From assembly GCA_900112785.1 (NCBI GenBank), contig FONB01000005.1, positions 310,001-374,000 on the forward strand: DNA of 64,000 nt. The letters are read 5' to 3'. The translations under genes were made by a program, and so were the position numbers. Within the stretch, counting starts at the first letter, position 1. Every line of letters begins with the position of its first letter. Under the pieces are notes generated by a model, which was not told the DNA's origin, searched no databases, and was given only the letters and a program-made list of their open reading frames with translations. Positions 18,684 to 26,689 of the stretch are shown here, in pieces. The DNA comes from Phytobacter palmae. GTDB taxonomy: Bacteria > Pseudomonadota > Gammaproteobacteria > Enterobacterales > Enterobacteriaceae.

Positions 18684-19112
18684 ATGAAAAGGATCATTAC
18701 CCTGGTAGCCTTTGGCGTGCTGCTATCCGGCTGCGTAAGCCATGGCGTGAGCAAAAATTCAGTAAACGAGACACAGCTTGCACAGCACCGCTTCGTGCTG
18801 GAAACGGTAAACGGACAGGCCGTCGAGAAAGGCGAGCATCCGGCAGAAATCCATTTTGACGATAAAATGATTGTCTCTGGCAGCATGTGCAATCGCTTTA
18901 CGGGTCAGGGGAAATTGTCCGAAGGCACGCTAACGGTGAAGAAGATGGCGATGACACGCATGATGTGTGTTGATGCCCAGCGCAACGCGCTGGACAATGT
19001 CATCGGTAAAATGCTCAGTGAAGGTGCCCAGGTCGATCTGACCGATGGCCAGCTTACGCTGACAACCGCCGATCAAACCCTGATTTATACCCAGGCAGAT
19101 CAGGCTCAGTAA
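18684..19112 (+). CDS. hslJ: Heat-shock lipoprotein HslJ (META domain)
   Basis: A 142-residue outer-membrane lipoprotein with a META domain; in E. coli it is heat-inducible and contributes to novobiocin resistance. The signal MKRIITLVAFGVLLSGC ends in a lipobox (LSGC). The META core is visible as MIVSGSMCNRFTGQGKL with the KMAMTRMMC block. The ATG at 18684 after GAGGAC gives a proper signal peptide; the frame is open from 18660 but that extension would spoil it. It overlaps the 3' end of convergent ydbJ by 7 bases. Confidence 0.93.
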   Translation: MKRIITLVAFGVLLSGCVSHGVSKNSVNETQLAQHRFVLETVNGQAVEKGEHPAEIHFDDKMIVSGSMCNRFTGQGKLSEGTLTVKKMAMTRMMCVDAQRNALDNVIGKMLSEGAQVDLTDGQLTLTTADQTLIYTQADQAQ

Positions 19113-19372
19113 GTGCCACAACTTCCGGCGGCAAGCGACTGTTCGCTACAACGCTTGCCGTTAGGGAGAGCACACATCCCGATAGCGGTTCCATCCAGTT
19201 GACGGGCGACAGACAATGACCCACCGATCATTGCGCAATTCGCCTCACCGCTGCTCGACATGGACGCGCGTAACCCCGGCGCCACGTGCGCGGCCGTTGC
19301 CTGCTGTACGGGTTCACTGCTGCATGCAGAGAGTAATAAAACAGCACACCCTACCCAAAACGCTGAACGCAT
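19106..19372 (-). CDS. ydbJ: DUF333 lipoprotein YdbJ
   Basis: An 88-residue putative lipoprotein (signal MRSAFWVGCAVLLLSAC, lipobox LSAC). The C-terminal half has the DUF333 pattern: a Cys in EANCAMIGGSL, then GTAIGMCALPNGKRCSEQSLAAGSC. The function is unknown. It is convergent with hslJ, as in E. coli, and the two stop regions overlap by 7 bases. Confidence 0.88.
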   Translation of the reverse strand: MRSAFWVGCAVLLLSACSSEPVQQATAAHVAPGLRASMSSSGEANCAMIGGSLSVARQLDGTAIGMCALPNGKRCSEQSLAAGSCGTY

Positions 19373-19608
19373 TTCTCATCCCCCAATGATTTAGCAAAAC
19401 CTAAGCATCATAGGCAGCACAGCGCAGTACGTCGAGACCGTAACCGCACCTTTATGCGTTCCGGAAACATTTTGATTCTATTTTTTTGCGCAAACGCAAA
19501 ATAACAAACCATATCGAGTGAGTGGCTGACAGGGCTCTGGGGATAAAAAACGATTCCGCTTTATGTGCGCGTGACGAGACACGTGTGCGTCATTATGCAG
19601 GTCGGAAA

Positions 19609-19634
19609 TAAAAAACCTGTCATCAAGACAGGTT
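19609..19634 (-). terminator. Terminator of the small secreted-protein gene
   Basis: On the minus strand AACCTGTC-TTGAT-GACAGGTT is followed by TTTTTATTTCC. It lies 24 bases after the stop of the small gene at 19658-19864 and supports that gene being real. The DNA from 19373 to 19608 holds no gene I can support. Confidence 0.8.
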
Positions 19635-19657
19635 CACCAGGACTTTTACACTCGTTT

Positions 19658-19864
19658 TCAGCGATGTGTTTTACGGAAGAACTGCTCCATTGATTCTCTG
19701 ACATGTTCATCAGGATTTTCAGCGAGGTCCCCCTCCCCTGATGAATGCCGTACGACATTATTATGTCCCTGCAGAAGAGCCGGAGGCTGTTCTGTGTAAG
19801 CTGCCGCCGAGCCTAATGATAAAAACAGTAAAAACCACGCCGTTCTTAACGTCTTACCCATCAT
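19658..19864 (-). CDS. Small secreted protein, unknown function
   Basis: A 68-residue protein with a clear Sec signal (hydrophobic TAWFLLFLSLGSAAA, likely cut after AAA) and a short polar, acidic-then-basic mature part ending ESMEQFFRKTHR. The spacing of VVRH...VRESMEQFF recalls E. coli YncJ (DUF2554), but the match is by eye only. Several adjacent ATGs exist at the start; 19864 is used because the codon before it is TTG. It has its own terminator. I cannot assign a function. Confidence 0.6.
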   Translation of the reverse strand: MMGKTLRTAWFLLFLSLGSAAAYTEQPPALLQGHNNVVRHSSGEGDLAENPDEHVRESMEQFFRKTHR

Positions 19865-20047
19865 CAATGACCCTGTATGTTGGTAACATGCAGCGGCTAT
19901 ATTGCTGGAGCAAAAGTAAAAAGCTGTATGTGATGTTTAAACGTATCCTGGAAGCTGTGAACAACTGCATGGACGGAAAAATTCTGCGGACGAACAGTCG
20001 CCTGCGAATTTCTTCAAAATTGCGCGGCTTATTTAGCCTCTGGTTGT

Positions 20048-20071
20048 AAAAAAGGCCCGCCTGAGCGGGCC
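20048..20071 (-). terminator. Terminator of the small heat-shock gene
   Basis: On the minus strand GGCCCGC-TCAG-GCGGGCC is followed by a run of six T. It lies 27 bases after the stop of the Hsp20 gene. The 183 bases from 19865 to 20047 contain no supported gene. Confidence 0.85.
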
Positions 20072-20097
20072 CATGACAGGCAAAATATTAACGGAAA

Positions 20098-20568
20098 TTA
20101 TCCAGCCTGGTGCTCAATAACTTTTTGACTGTTCTCGATTGCGATTTTCCGCGGTTTTTCATGTTCAGGAATATCCTGATAAATAGTTACCTCTAAAAGC
20201 CCGCTTTCCAGTTTTGCATTGCTGACCTTTGCATGCTCTGGTAGCGAGAAACTTAAACGAAAATCGGAGCGGCGTATGCCTCTGTAAATCCACCCTTGTT
20301 CATCCTGGGAGTCATTAACAGCACGTTTACCAGAGATATGGAGAGTGCCGCCCACGGTTTCGATTTCCAGCTCGTCTTCTTTCCAGCCTGGAACGCTTAC
20401 GTTTAGCAGGTAGTTATTTTCATCCACTTTTTTCAGGTCATAGGCGGGTAACGCCGAAACAGGCGAATCCCCGGTTAACTGACTAAAAAGTTTGTCGATA
20501 CGGTTGAAACGGTCAGCAAAGACAGAATCAGAAAAGCCCGGAAGTGCTGACAAGGTTCTGAGTGCCAT
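20098..20568 (-). CDS. agsA: Small heat-shock protein, AgsA type (Hsp20)
   Basis: A 156-residue alpha-crystallin-domain chaperone that holds unfolding proteins under heat stress for later refolding by DnaK/ClpB. The N-terminus MALRTLSALPGFSDSVF and the whole layout recall Salmonella AgsA rather than IbpA/IbpB. The alpha-crystallin domain runs from about residue 40 to 140 (YDLKKVDENNYLLNVSVPGW, then RSDFRLSFSLPEHA), and the C-terminal tail has a partial IxI-like PRKIAIE. The Shine-Dalgarno AGGAGG lies 7 bases before the ATG but is buried in a hairpin (next entry). It is a single gene with its own terminator. Confidence 0.9.
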   Translation of the reverse strand: MALRTLSALPGFSDSVFADRFNRIDKLFSQLTGDSPVSALPAYDLKKVDENNYLLNVSVPGWKEDELEIETVGGTLHISGKRAVNDSQDEQGWIYRGIRRSDFRLSFSLPEHAKVSNAKLESGLLEVTIYQDIPEHEKPRKIAIENSQKVIEHQAG

Positions 20569-20573
20569 AAATT

Positions 20574-20601
20574 AACCTCCTGAATGTTGGATTCAAAAGT
20601 T
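20574..20601 (-). promoter_or_regulatory. FourU-type RNA thermometer over the agsA ribosome site
   Basis: On the transcript, AACUUUUGAAU pairs with AUUC(A)GGAGGUU around a CCAAC loop. The run UUUU lies opposite AGG(A)G of the Shine-Dalgarno, using U-G and U-A pairs, with one bulged A between the lower and upper stems. This is the architecture of the fourU thermometer first described for Salmonella agsA: weak pairs hide the ribosome site at low temperature and open with heat. A second perfect hairpin (CAAGCC-A-GGCTTG, 20613-20625) lies just upstream in the leader. Confidence 0.8.
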
Positions 20602-20635
20602 CAAGTTAAAGGCAAGCCTGGCTTGTCCGCTGATC

Positions 20636-20664
20636 AAAATAAGCACTGAAAACGGTTTTTCAAG
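20636..20664 (-). promoter_or_regulatory. Possible sigma-32 promoter of agsA
   Basis: On the minus strand CTTGAAA (20664-20658) is an exact sigma-32 -35 element. Fourteen bases later CTTATTTT (20643-20636) is a poor match to CCCCATnT. A heat-shock promoter suits the gene, but the -10 is weak. Confidence 0.4.
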
Positions 20665-21093
20665 ACCTGCATAAAAAATTTTTTCCTGTTTCCTGTCACA
20701 AAGATTCGCACCCCGCTGCAAAACAAATTAGTGCTACTCACGGGAAAACGGCGATAGCAAAATTGCGCTATTTTTCCGGGAATGAACACAACGCGACAGG
20801 TTCAACAGGTTACGAACAGAGCCCGAACGACTGAATACAATACATTTATCAGGCTGATAACTGCCGCTAAAGCCCATGAGATCAAAAACCGTTGGCCTCG
20901 GGCTGTCTATACTGACTTAAAGCATGGTGAAGAGAGCGACAGAGCCATAACCCTGAAAGCGAAGCGAAGAGACACCAGAAGAAGTCCGATAAATCTATTA
21001 AATAAAAGTGCCTGTAGTTGCGCGGCCCCAAAGAGTCGCCATGCGAGCATAACGTCGCTTTAAAACTGACATTTAAGCAATGAGAGTTTCCAT
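20665..21093. other. Divergent intergenic region agsA-ydbK
   Basis: These 429 bases hold no convincing gene; an open frame at 20782-21063 lacks a ribosome site and has no recognisable features. An imperfect inverted repeat, ATAGC-N8-GCTAT (20754-20771), could be part of a SoxS/MarA-type site, since E. coli ydbK belongs to the SoxRS response, but it is not a close match. Confidence 0.4.
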
Positions 21094-24000
21094 ATGATCA
21101 CTATTGACGGTAATGGCGCGGTCGCTTCGGTGGCGTTCCGTACCAGTGAAGTTATCGCCATCTATCCCATTACCCCAAGTTCAACCATGGCTGAGCAGGC
21201 AGATGCCTGGGCCGGGAATGGGCTAAATAATGTTTGGGGTGATACGCCACGCGTTGTGGAGATGCAGTCAGAAGCCGGGGCTATTGCTGCGGTACACGGT
21301 GCATTGCAGACGGGCGCCCTCTCCACCTCCTTTACCTCGTCGCAGGGTCTGTTGCTGATGATCCCGACGCTATATAAACTCGCCGGTCAACTCACACCGT
21401 TCGTATTGCACGTGGCGGCCCGAACGGTTGCCACCCATGCGCTCTCTATATTCGGCGATCATTCCGATGTGATGGCCGTCCGGCAGACTGGCTGTGCGAT
21501 GCTCTGTGCGGGTAGTGTTCAGGAGGCGCAGGACTTTGCGTTGATTTCGCATATCGCAACGCTGAAAAGCCGCGTGCCGTTTATTCACTTCTTTGATGGC
21601 TTTCGCACCTCGCACGAAATCAACAAAATTGTACCGCTCAATGATGATACGATCCGCGCCCTGATGCCGCAGGACGAGATTGATGCCCACCGTTCGCGTG
21701 CGCTTAATCCTGAACATCCGGTCATTCGCGGCACCTCCGCCAACCCGGATACCTTTTTCCAGTCACGCGAAGCGACTAACCCCTGGTACAACGCCGTTTA
21801 TGACCACGTTGAGCAGGCAATGGATGCGTTTGCAACCGCCACCGGACGTCAGTACAAACCGTTTGAGTACTACGGACACCCTCAGGCTGAGCGCGTCATT
21901 ATCCTGATGGGGTCAGCGATTGGTACCTGTGAAGAGGTTGTCGACGAACTCCTCACCCGGGGTGAGAAAGTCGGCGTACTGAAAGTGCGCCTGTTCCGCC
22001 CGTTCAGCGCACAGCATCTGCTTTCTGTGTTGCCTGAATCGGTAAAAACTATCGCCGTACTTGATCGCACAAAAGAGCCCGGTGCGCTGGCTGAACCCCT
22101 CTATCTGGACGTGATGACTGCGCTCGCGGAAGCCTTTAATCGCGGTGAACGTGAAACTCTGCCTCGCGTTATCGGTGGACGCTACGGATTGTCATCCAAA
22201 GAGTTTGGCCCGGATTGCGTATTGGCCGTCTTCAGTGAACTGCGCGCCAGCAAACCTAAACCACGCTTTACCGTCGGCATCTATGATGACGTGACAAACC
22301 TGTCGCTGCCATTGCCGGAAAATACGCTGCCTTCAAAAGCGCGTCTGGAAGCTCTGTTTTATGGACTTGGCAGCGATGGCAGTGTTTCAGCCACCAAGAA
22401 CAACATCAAAATTATCGGCAATTCAACACCGTGGTATTCACAGGGGTATTTTGTCTACGACTCCAAAAAGGCGGGCGGTCTGACCGTTTCGCACCTGCGC
22501 GTCAGTGAACACCCGATTCGCTCGGCTTATCTGGTATCACAGGCGGATTTCGTCGGCTGCCATCAATTGCAGTTTATTGATAAATATCAGATGGCGGAGC
22601 GGCTGAAACCTGGCGGTATTTTCCTGCTCAATACTCCGTACAGTGCGGACGAAGTGTGGGAGCGACTGCCACAAGAAGTGCAGGCTGTTCTGAACCAGAA
22701 GCAAGCCCATTTCTACGTCATTAATGCCGCAAAAATTGCCCGCGAATGTGGGCTGGCCGCGCGTATCAACACGGTGATGCAGATGGCCTTCTTCCACCTG
22801 ACGAGGATCCTGCCGGGCGACAGCGCGCTGGCAGAGTTGCAGGGGGCGATTGCCAAAAGTTACAGCAACAAAGGCCAGGAACTGGTTGAACGCAACTGGC
22901 AGGCACTGGCGATGGCGCGTGAGTCGCTGTTCGAAGTCCCGTTGCAGCAGGTAAATCCTGCCAGTGCGCACCGCCCGCCGGTGGTTTCTGATGCAGCACC
23001 CGATTTTGTCAAAACTGTCACGGCCGCCATGCTGGCTGGCCTGGGCGATGCCCTGCCTGTCTCTGCACTGCCGCCAGACGGCACCTGGCCGATGGGGACC
23101 ACCCGCTGGGAGAAGCGCAATATCGCCGAAGAGATCCCTGTCTGGAGAGAAGATCTCTGTACGCAATGTAACCACTGCGTTGCGGCCTGCCCACACTCAG
23201 CCATACGCGCCAAAGTGGTTTCACCAGAAGCAATGGAGCATGCTCCGGCAAGTCTGCATTCACTGGATGTAAAATCCCGTGATATGCGCGGTCAGAAGTA
23301 TGTGTTACAGGTAGCGCCCGAGGATTGCACCGGCTGTAATCTGTGCGTGGAAGTCTGCCCGGCAAAAGATCGTCAGAATCCGGAAATTAAAGCCATCAAT
23401 ATGATGTCGCGACTTGAGCACGTGGAAGAGGAGAAAGTGAATTTCGACTACTTCCTGAGCCTGCCGGAGATAGATCGCAGCAAACTAGAACGTATCGACA
23501 TTCGTACCTCGCAGCTTATCAGCCCGCTGTTTGAATACTCCGGTGCCTGTTCCGGCTGTGGCGAAACCCCGTACATCAAGCTGCTTACCCAACTGTATGG
23601 CGATCGCATGCTGATAGCTAACGCCACCGGTTGTTCATCGATTTATGGCGGTAACTTGCCTTCCACGCCGTATACCACTGATGCGGCAGGCCGTGGTCCG
23701 GCATGGGCGAACTCCCTGTTTGAGGATAACGCCGAGTTTGGTCTGGGCTTCCGCCTGACGGTCGATCAGCATCGCAAACGCGTGATGCGCCTGCTGGAAC
23801 AGTTCGCCGGGCGAATTCCGGACGAACTCAACAATGCGCTGCATGCCGACGCAACACCTGATGAGCGCCGGGAACAGGTTGCTGCACTGCGTCAGGCGCT
23901 GGCCGGTGTCGATGAAGCCAAAGAGTTGTTGACCGATGCTGATGCACTGGTCGAGAAATCCATCTGGCTCATTGGCGGCGATGGCTGGGCCTATGACATT

Positions 24001-24618
24001 GGCTTTGGCGGCCTCGATCATGTGTTGAGCCTGACCGAGAACGTCAACATCCTGGTGCTGGATACCCAGTGTTATTCCAACACCGGTGGTCAGGCATCGA
24101 AAGCCACGCCGCTCGGTGCAGTCACTAAGTTCGGCGAACATGGTAAACGTAAGGCGCGTAAGGATCTTGGCGTCAGCATGATGATGTACGGCCATGTTTA
24201 TGTCGCGCAGATTTCACTTGGCGCACAGCTCAACCAGACGGTCAAAGCGATTCAGGAGGCGGAAGCCTACCCTGGCCCGTCATTGATCATTGCCTATAGC
24301 CCCTGTGAGGAACATGGCTACGACCTGGCATTGAGCCATGATCAGATGCGTCAACTGACGGCAACCGGCTTCTGGCCACTCTACCGCTTCGATCCGCGCC
24401 GTGCGGATGAAGGGAAATTGCCGCTGGCGCTCGATTCCCGCCCACCGTCTGATGCGCTGGCCGAAACGCTTCTCAACGAGCAACGTTTCAGGCGCCTTAA
24501 CGCCCAGCAACCGGAGGTGGCTGAGCAGCTCTGGAAAGACGCCGCCGCCGATTTGCAAAAACGTTATGATTTCCTCGCCCAAATGGCGGGTAAATCGGAA
24601 AAAAGCTCGGCAGAATAA
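21094..24618 (+). CDS. ydbK: Pyruvate:flavodoxin (ferredoxin) oxidoreductase YdbK
   Basis: A 1174-residue fused PFOR that decarboxylates pyruvate to acetyl-CoA and CO2 and passes low-potential electrons to flavodoxin or ferredoxin. In order: N-terminal TPP-family pyrimidine-binding domain (IYPITPSSTMAEQ), a transketolase-C-like domain, the gamma domain (about 430-600), two [4Fe-4S] ferredoxin motifs (CTQCNHCVAACPHS and CTGCNLCVEVCPAK, about 690-755), a CSGCGETPY block and the TPP-binding GDGWAYDIGFGGLDH near residue 965. It matches E. coli YdbK much better than Klebsiella nif-cluster NifJ. It could supply NifF with electrons, though it is about 11 kb from nifM. Confidence 0.95.
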   Translation: MITIDGNGAVASVAFRTSEVIAIYPITPSSTMAEQADAWAGNGLNNVWGDTPRVVEMQSEAGAIAAVHGALQTGALSTSFTSSQGLLLMIPTLYKLAGQLTPFVLHVAARTVATHALSIFGDHSDVMAVRQTGCAMLCAGSVQEAQDFALISHIATLKSRVPFIHFFDGFRTSHEINKIVPLNDDTIRALMPQDEIDAHRSRALNPEHPVIRGTSANPDTFFQSREATNPWYNAVYDHVEQAMDAFATATGRQYKPFEYYGHPQAERVIILMGSAIGTCEEVVDELLTRGEKVGVLKVRLFRPFSAQHLLSVLPESVKTIAVLDRTKEPGALAEPLYLDVMTALAEAFNRGERETLPRVIGGRYGLSSKEFGPDCVLAVFSELRASKPKPRFTVGIYDDVTNLSLPLPENTLPSKARLEALFYGLGSDGSVSATKNNIKIIGNSTPWYSQGYFVYDSKKAGGLTVSHLRVSEHPIRSAYLVSQADFVGCHQLQFIDKYQMAERLKPGGIFLLNTPYSADEVWERLPQEVQAVLNQKQAHFYVINAAKIARECGLAARINTVMQMAFFHLTRILPGDSALAELQGAIAKSYSNKGQELVERNWQALAMARESLFEVPLQQVNPASAHRPPVVSDAAPDFVKTVTAAMLAGLGDALPVSALPPDGTWPMGTTRWEKRNIAEEIPVWREDLCTQCNHCVAACPHSAIRAKVVSPEAMEHAPASLHSLDVKSRDMRGQKYVLQVAPEDCTGCNLCVEVCPAKDRQNPEIKAINMMSRLEHVEEEKVNFDYFLSLPEIDRSKLERIDIRTSQLISPLFEYSGACSGCGETPYIKLLTQLYGDRMLIANATGCSSIYGGNLPSTPYTTDAAGRGPAWANSLFEDNAEFGLGFRLTVDQHRKRVMRLLEQFAGRIPDELNNALHADATPDERREQVAALRQALAGVDEAKELLTDADALVEKSIWLIGGDGWAYDIGFGGLDHVLSLTENVNILVLDTQCYSNTGGQASKATPLGAVTKFGEHGKRKARKDLGVSMMMYGHVYVAQISLGAQLNQTVKAIQEAEAYPGPSLIIAYSPCEEHGYDLALSHDQMRQLTATGFWPLYRFDPRRADEGKLPLALDSRPPSDALAETLLNEQRFRRLNAQQPEVAEQLWKDAAADLQKRYDFLAQMAGKSEKSSAE

Positions 24619-24633
24619 TGATTTAAGCTGGAC

Positions 24634-24663
24634 AAAAAGCCTGCATATTTGCAGGCTTTTTAT
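24634..24663 (+). terminator. ydbK terminator
   Basis: AAAAAGCCTGCA-TATT-TGCAGGCTTTTT is a strong stem with T-run, 16 bases after the stop. The A-run on the left also allows function on the other strand. Confidence 0.9.
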
Positions 24664-24741
24664 TTCTGTGCGTCTTGCAACAGACAGCATATCTGGTGGA
24701 TGATAAACCTTCCCCGCGCCGAGTTGTAAAGGACACCCAGC

Positions 24742-24954
24742 ATGCAACACCATCCCGTAAAATCTTCTCGTATTTCATCCATTGGCTATGATGAACGTAC
24801 AACCACGCTGGAAGTCCGATTTCATGATAAAAGTACCTTGCAGTACCGTGGTGTGCCGGAAAGAATTTTCACCGTCTTTCTGACGGTTGTATCAAAAGGA
24901 CGCTATTACGATGGTGTAGTAAAAGGCAAATTCCCGGAAAAGAAAGTGGCCTGA
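24742..24954 (+). CDS. KTSC-domain small protein
   Basis: A 70-residue cytoplasmic protein. The features fit the KTSC domain, a short beta-rich fold named after a C-terminal-like lysyl-tRNA-synthetase motif: SSRISSIGYDERTTTLEVRF, LQYRGVPERIFTVFL and a terminal YYDGVVKGKFPEKKV. KTSC proteins are widespread and their role is unknown. AAAGGA lies 9 bases before the ATG. It is probably a single gene. Confidence 0.8.
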   Translation: MQHHPVKSSRISSIGYDERTTTLEVRFHDKSTLQYRGVPERIFTVFLTVVSKGRYYDGVVKGKFPEKKVA

Positions 24955-25116
24955 AGGGGGAGCATTTCCTCACGATACTTACCAAAAATCCGCCTGTTTT
25001 CTGAAAATCCTGCCATAACAGACATTGCTGATATAAAACTGTCAAATAACTGCGCCATACTCATGTTCAGACCTGAACATTCGTCTGACTATTCCTTTGC
25101 TATAGAGAACAATTGA

Positions 25117-25227
25117 ATGAAATTAAGCAGAACTCGCCGCACAATGCAGATTCACTGGAGCCTGCAACGTCAACGCGAAAACCAATGGAAGAAATTTAGC
25201 CTTGTGCTGACTAACCGCAGAGCCTGA
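25117..25227 (+). CDS. Putative 36-residue basic mini-protein
   Basis: A short frame (ATG at 25117, TGA at 25225-25227) encodes an Arg- and Gln-rich peptide beginning MKLSRTRRTMQIHW and ending SLVLTNRRA. Two tryptophans and an amphipathic middle are notable. The ribosome site is weak (AGAGAACAA). It lies in a stretch with other mini-genes and no long gene. I do not recognise it; the coding call is tentative. Confidence 0.4.
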   Translation: MKLSRTRRTMQIHWSLQRQRENQWKKFSLVLTNRRA

Positions 25228-25417
25228 ATAACCGCCTTGTCCGCCGTTATGTGCGCTAAACGTAACGGCAATGCCCTCTCTCCTCTTACGTCTAAAACAG
25301 TCATCCTGTCGACGGCGGTAAACAATATTACGGTTTCAGAGTGATAACATTTGCAGAGCCGATCCGCTTTGGGTAATGTTCTCTCCTGCTTTTCACCTCA
25401 GGCATTAGAGAACAGTT

Positions 25418-25513
25418 ATGAGACTGGGTATTGCTTTCCCTATCATCGTATTTATCGTCGCTGTTGTGTTTCTCAGCTGGTTTATTATCGGTGGCTACGC
25501 TACACCGGGCTAA
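25418..25513 (+). CDS. yoaK: YoaK-like single-span membrane mini-protein
   Basis: A 31-residue protein starting MRLGIAFPIIVFIVAVVFLS and ending WFIIGGYATPG. It has one strong transmembrane helix (about residues 5-24) and resembles the E. coli small membrane protein YoaK in length, in the MR-GI-FP start and in the FIGGYA-PG end. Its function is unknown. TTAGAGAACAG stands before the ATG. In E. coli yoaK lies elsewhere on the chromosome, so either the locus has moved or this is a paralogue. Confidence 0.7.
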   Translation: MRLGIAFPIIVFIVAVVFLSWFIIGGYATPG

Positions 25514-25671
25514 CAACGGTGTTGATCCCTGCGACCATACCCACGATAAAAATCCTGTATTCGCCGTCAATCATTGCTACAAGCTCGCTTTAGTGCCCCT
25601 ATCTGTTGGCCTGGTCGCGCCTGGTTGACGTTGAACACCTGAATTAAGCCTTTTTTCAGCAAGGTACAATT

Positions 25672-25697
25672 AAAAAAAACCCCGCTTAAGCGAGGCC
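25672..25697 (-). terminator. Terminator of the minus-strand small gene
   Basis: On the minus strand CCTCGCTTAAGCGGGG is followed by seven or eight T. It lies 23 bases after the stop of the gene at 25720-25920. Confidence 0.85.
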
Positions 25698-25719
25698 ACA
25701 ACTGATTGAAATGTCACTA

Positions 25720-25920
25720 TCAGGACACTTTTAAAGCATCATCTATTGCATCTGCGAGAGCTTTAATTTGCTGTGCAACATGTTGCATTTCTCTATCTGT
25801 TTTGCATGCCGCAGCAGCGTCATAACGTCCAACAGATACCCTGGCAATTTCTAACGCTGCTTTTACTACTTCTGCGCGATTTTTCTCTTCGCTTGTCTTT
25901 GGCGTATATTTGTCAAGCAT
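25720..25920 (-). CDS. Small helical protein, unknown function
   Basis: A 66-residue, probably all-helical cytoplasmic protein: MLDKYTPKTSEEKNRAEVVK at the start, two cysteine-poor helices in the middle and a tail IKALADAIDDALKVS. I chose the start at 25920 because AAGGAGGTT sits ideally before it; the frame is open to 25998. It has its own terminator, so it is very likely expressed, but I do not recognise a family. Confidence 0.7.
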   Translation of the reverse strand: MLDKYTPKTSEEKNRAEVVKAALEIARVSVGRYDAAAACKTDREMQHVAQQIKALADAIDDALKVS

Positions 25921-25998
25921 TACAACCTCCTTTTCATAAACAGACCCGTAGAATAATCTTAAGATTTGTCTGAATAAAGCGTAATCGCAAGTACTCAC

Positions 25999-26422
25999 TG
26001 AATAACTACCATCTTTGGCAGTGGTCGTGCCCTTGAATCATCACCTCGGGTCGTCTGTGCTACTCCCCCGCAGTCACTAACCAGCGCGTGAGGCCATTAC
26101 GCCACGTCAGTAAGTCGGGGCTGGCTACATTATCAATGCCGGGGGGGCGCTGGTCGTTCCGTTCTCTGGAAAGCGGCAGAGACTTGCAGCCAGCATTTGC
26201 CAGTAGCAAATCACGTTCAGGCAAAGCGCCTTTAATGTTCCGGCGCGATCCACCAATCGCGGCTATACCTGACCGTTTCCCCATAACGGGTAAACTGATT
26301 ACAGGCTGCGCTGACGGTATCAATACGGAATGCGGACTTAGAGAACGGCAATCGGTGCATTTTGTTTTCATGTCCGGGATAAAAAACCTTACTACTTATC
26401 AGGCAGTATTGGCTCTCATTAA
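25999..26422. other. Degenerate DNA left of the integrase remnant
   Basis: About 420 bases with overlapping short frames on both strands (for example minus-strand frames ending RYSRDWWIAPEH and LTRWLVTAGE) but no convincing start, ribosome site or family. Because it touches an integrase remnant beside a known phage integration gene, it may be eroded prophage DNA. Confidence 0.4.
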
Positions 26423-26641
26423 GACTCTGATGTAAAACGTGCTGGCATTCGTCGCCGCAATCCGTACCATACACGGCACACTTTCGCATGCTGATTATTG
26501 TATGCCGGCGCTAACCCGTCTTTTATTGCTAATCCGATGGGGCACGAGAATGCGCGGATGGTGTATGAAATCTATGCTACATGGATTGAAGAAATGAATA
26601 GCGAGCAGGTGGCAATGCTGAACTCAAAGCCAGCGCTTTAA
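26423..26641 (+). pseudogene. Tail of a phage tyrosine integrase (Rac-type), frameshifted
   Basis: The reading KRAGIRRRNPYHTRHTFA carries the Arg of the HxxR-type box, then the frame breaks near 26490. It resumes as LLYAGANPSFIANPMGHENA, with the GH motif, then MVYEIYATWIEEMNSEQVAM with the catalytic Tyr region, and ends at TAA 26639-26641. This is the C-terminal ~70 residues of a lambda-like integrase; the rest is lost. It lies 48 bases before ttcA on the same strand, the place intR occupies relative to ttcA in E. coli K-12, where Rac is integrated. Confidence 0.85.
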
Positions 26642-26689
26642 GTGCTCTTGCCCCTTTAGTGCCCCATTTGATATTTGAGTAAAGAATAA

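Noticed and set aside
20782-21063. 93-codon frame upstream of ydbK
   Set aside because: No ribosome site, atypical composition and no recognisable motif; it fills a promoter region.
21094-24618. Reading this gene as the nif-cluster nifJ
   Set aside because: Its residues follow E. coli YdbK closely from MITIDGNGAVASVAF onward and it sits in the ydbK context (agsA, hslJ, ldhA); Klebsiella NifJ differs clearly.
26060-26489. Overlapping frames of 85-115 codons on both strands
   Set aside because: None has a start with a ribosome site or a recognised family; kept only as possible eroded prophage DNA.
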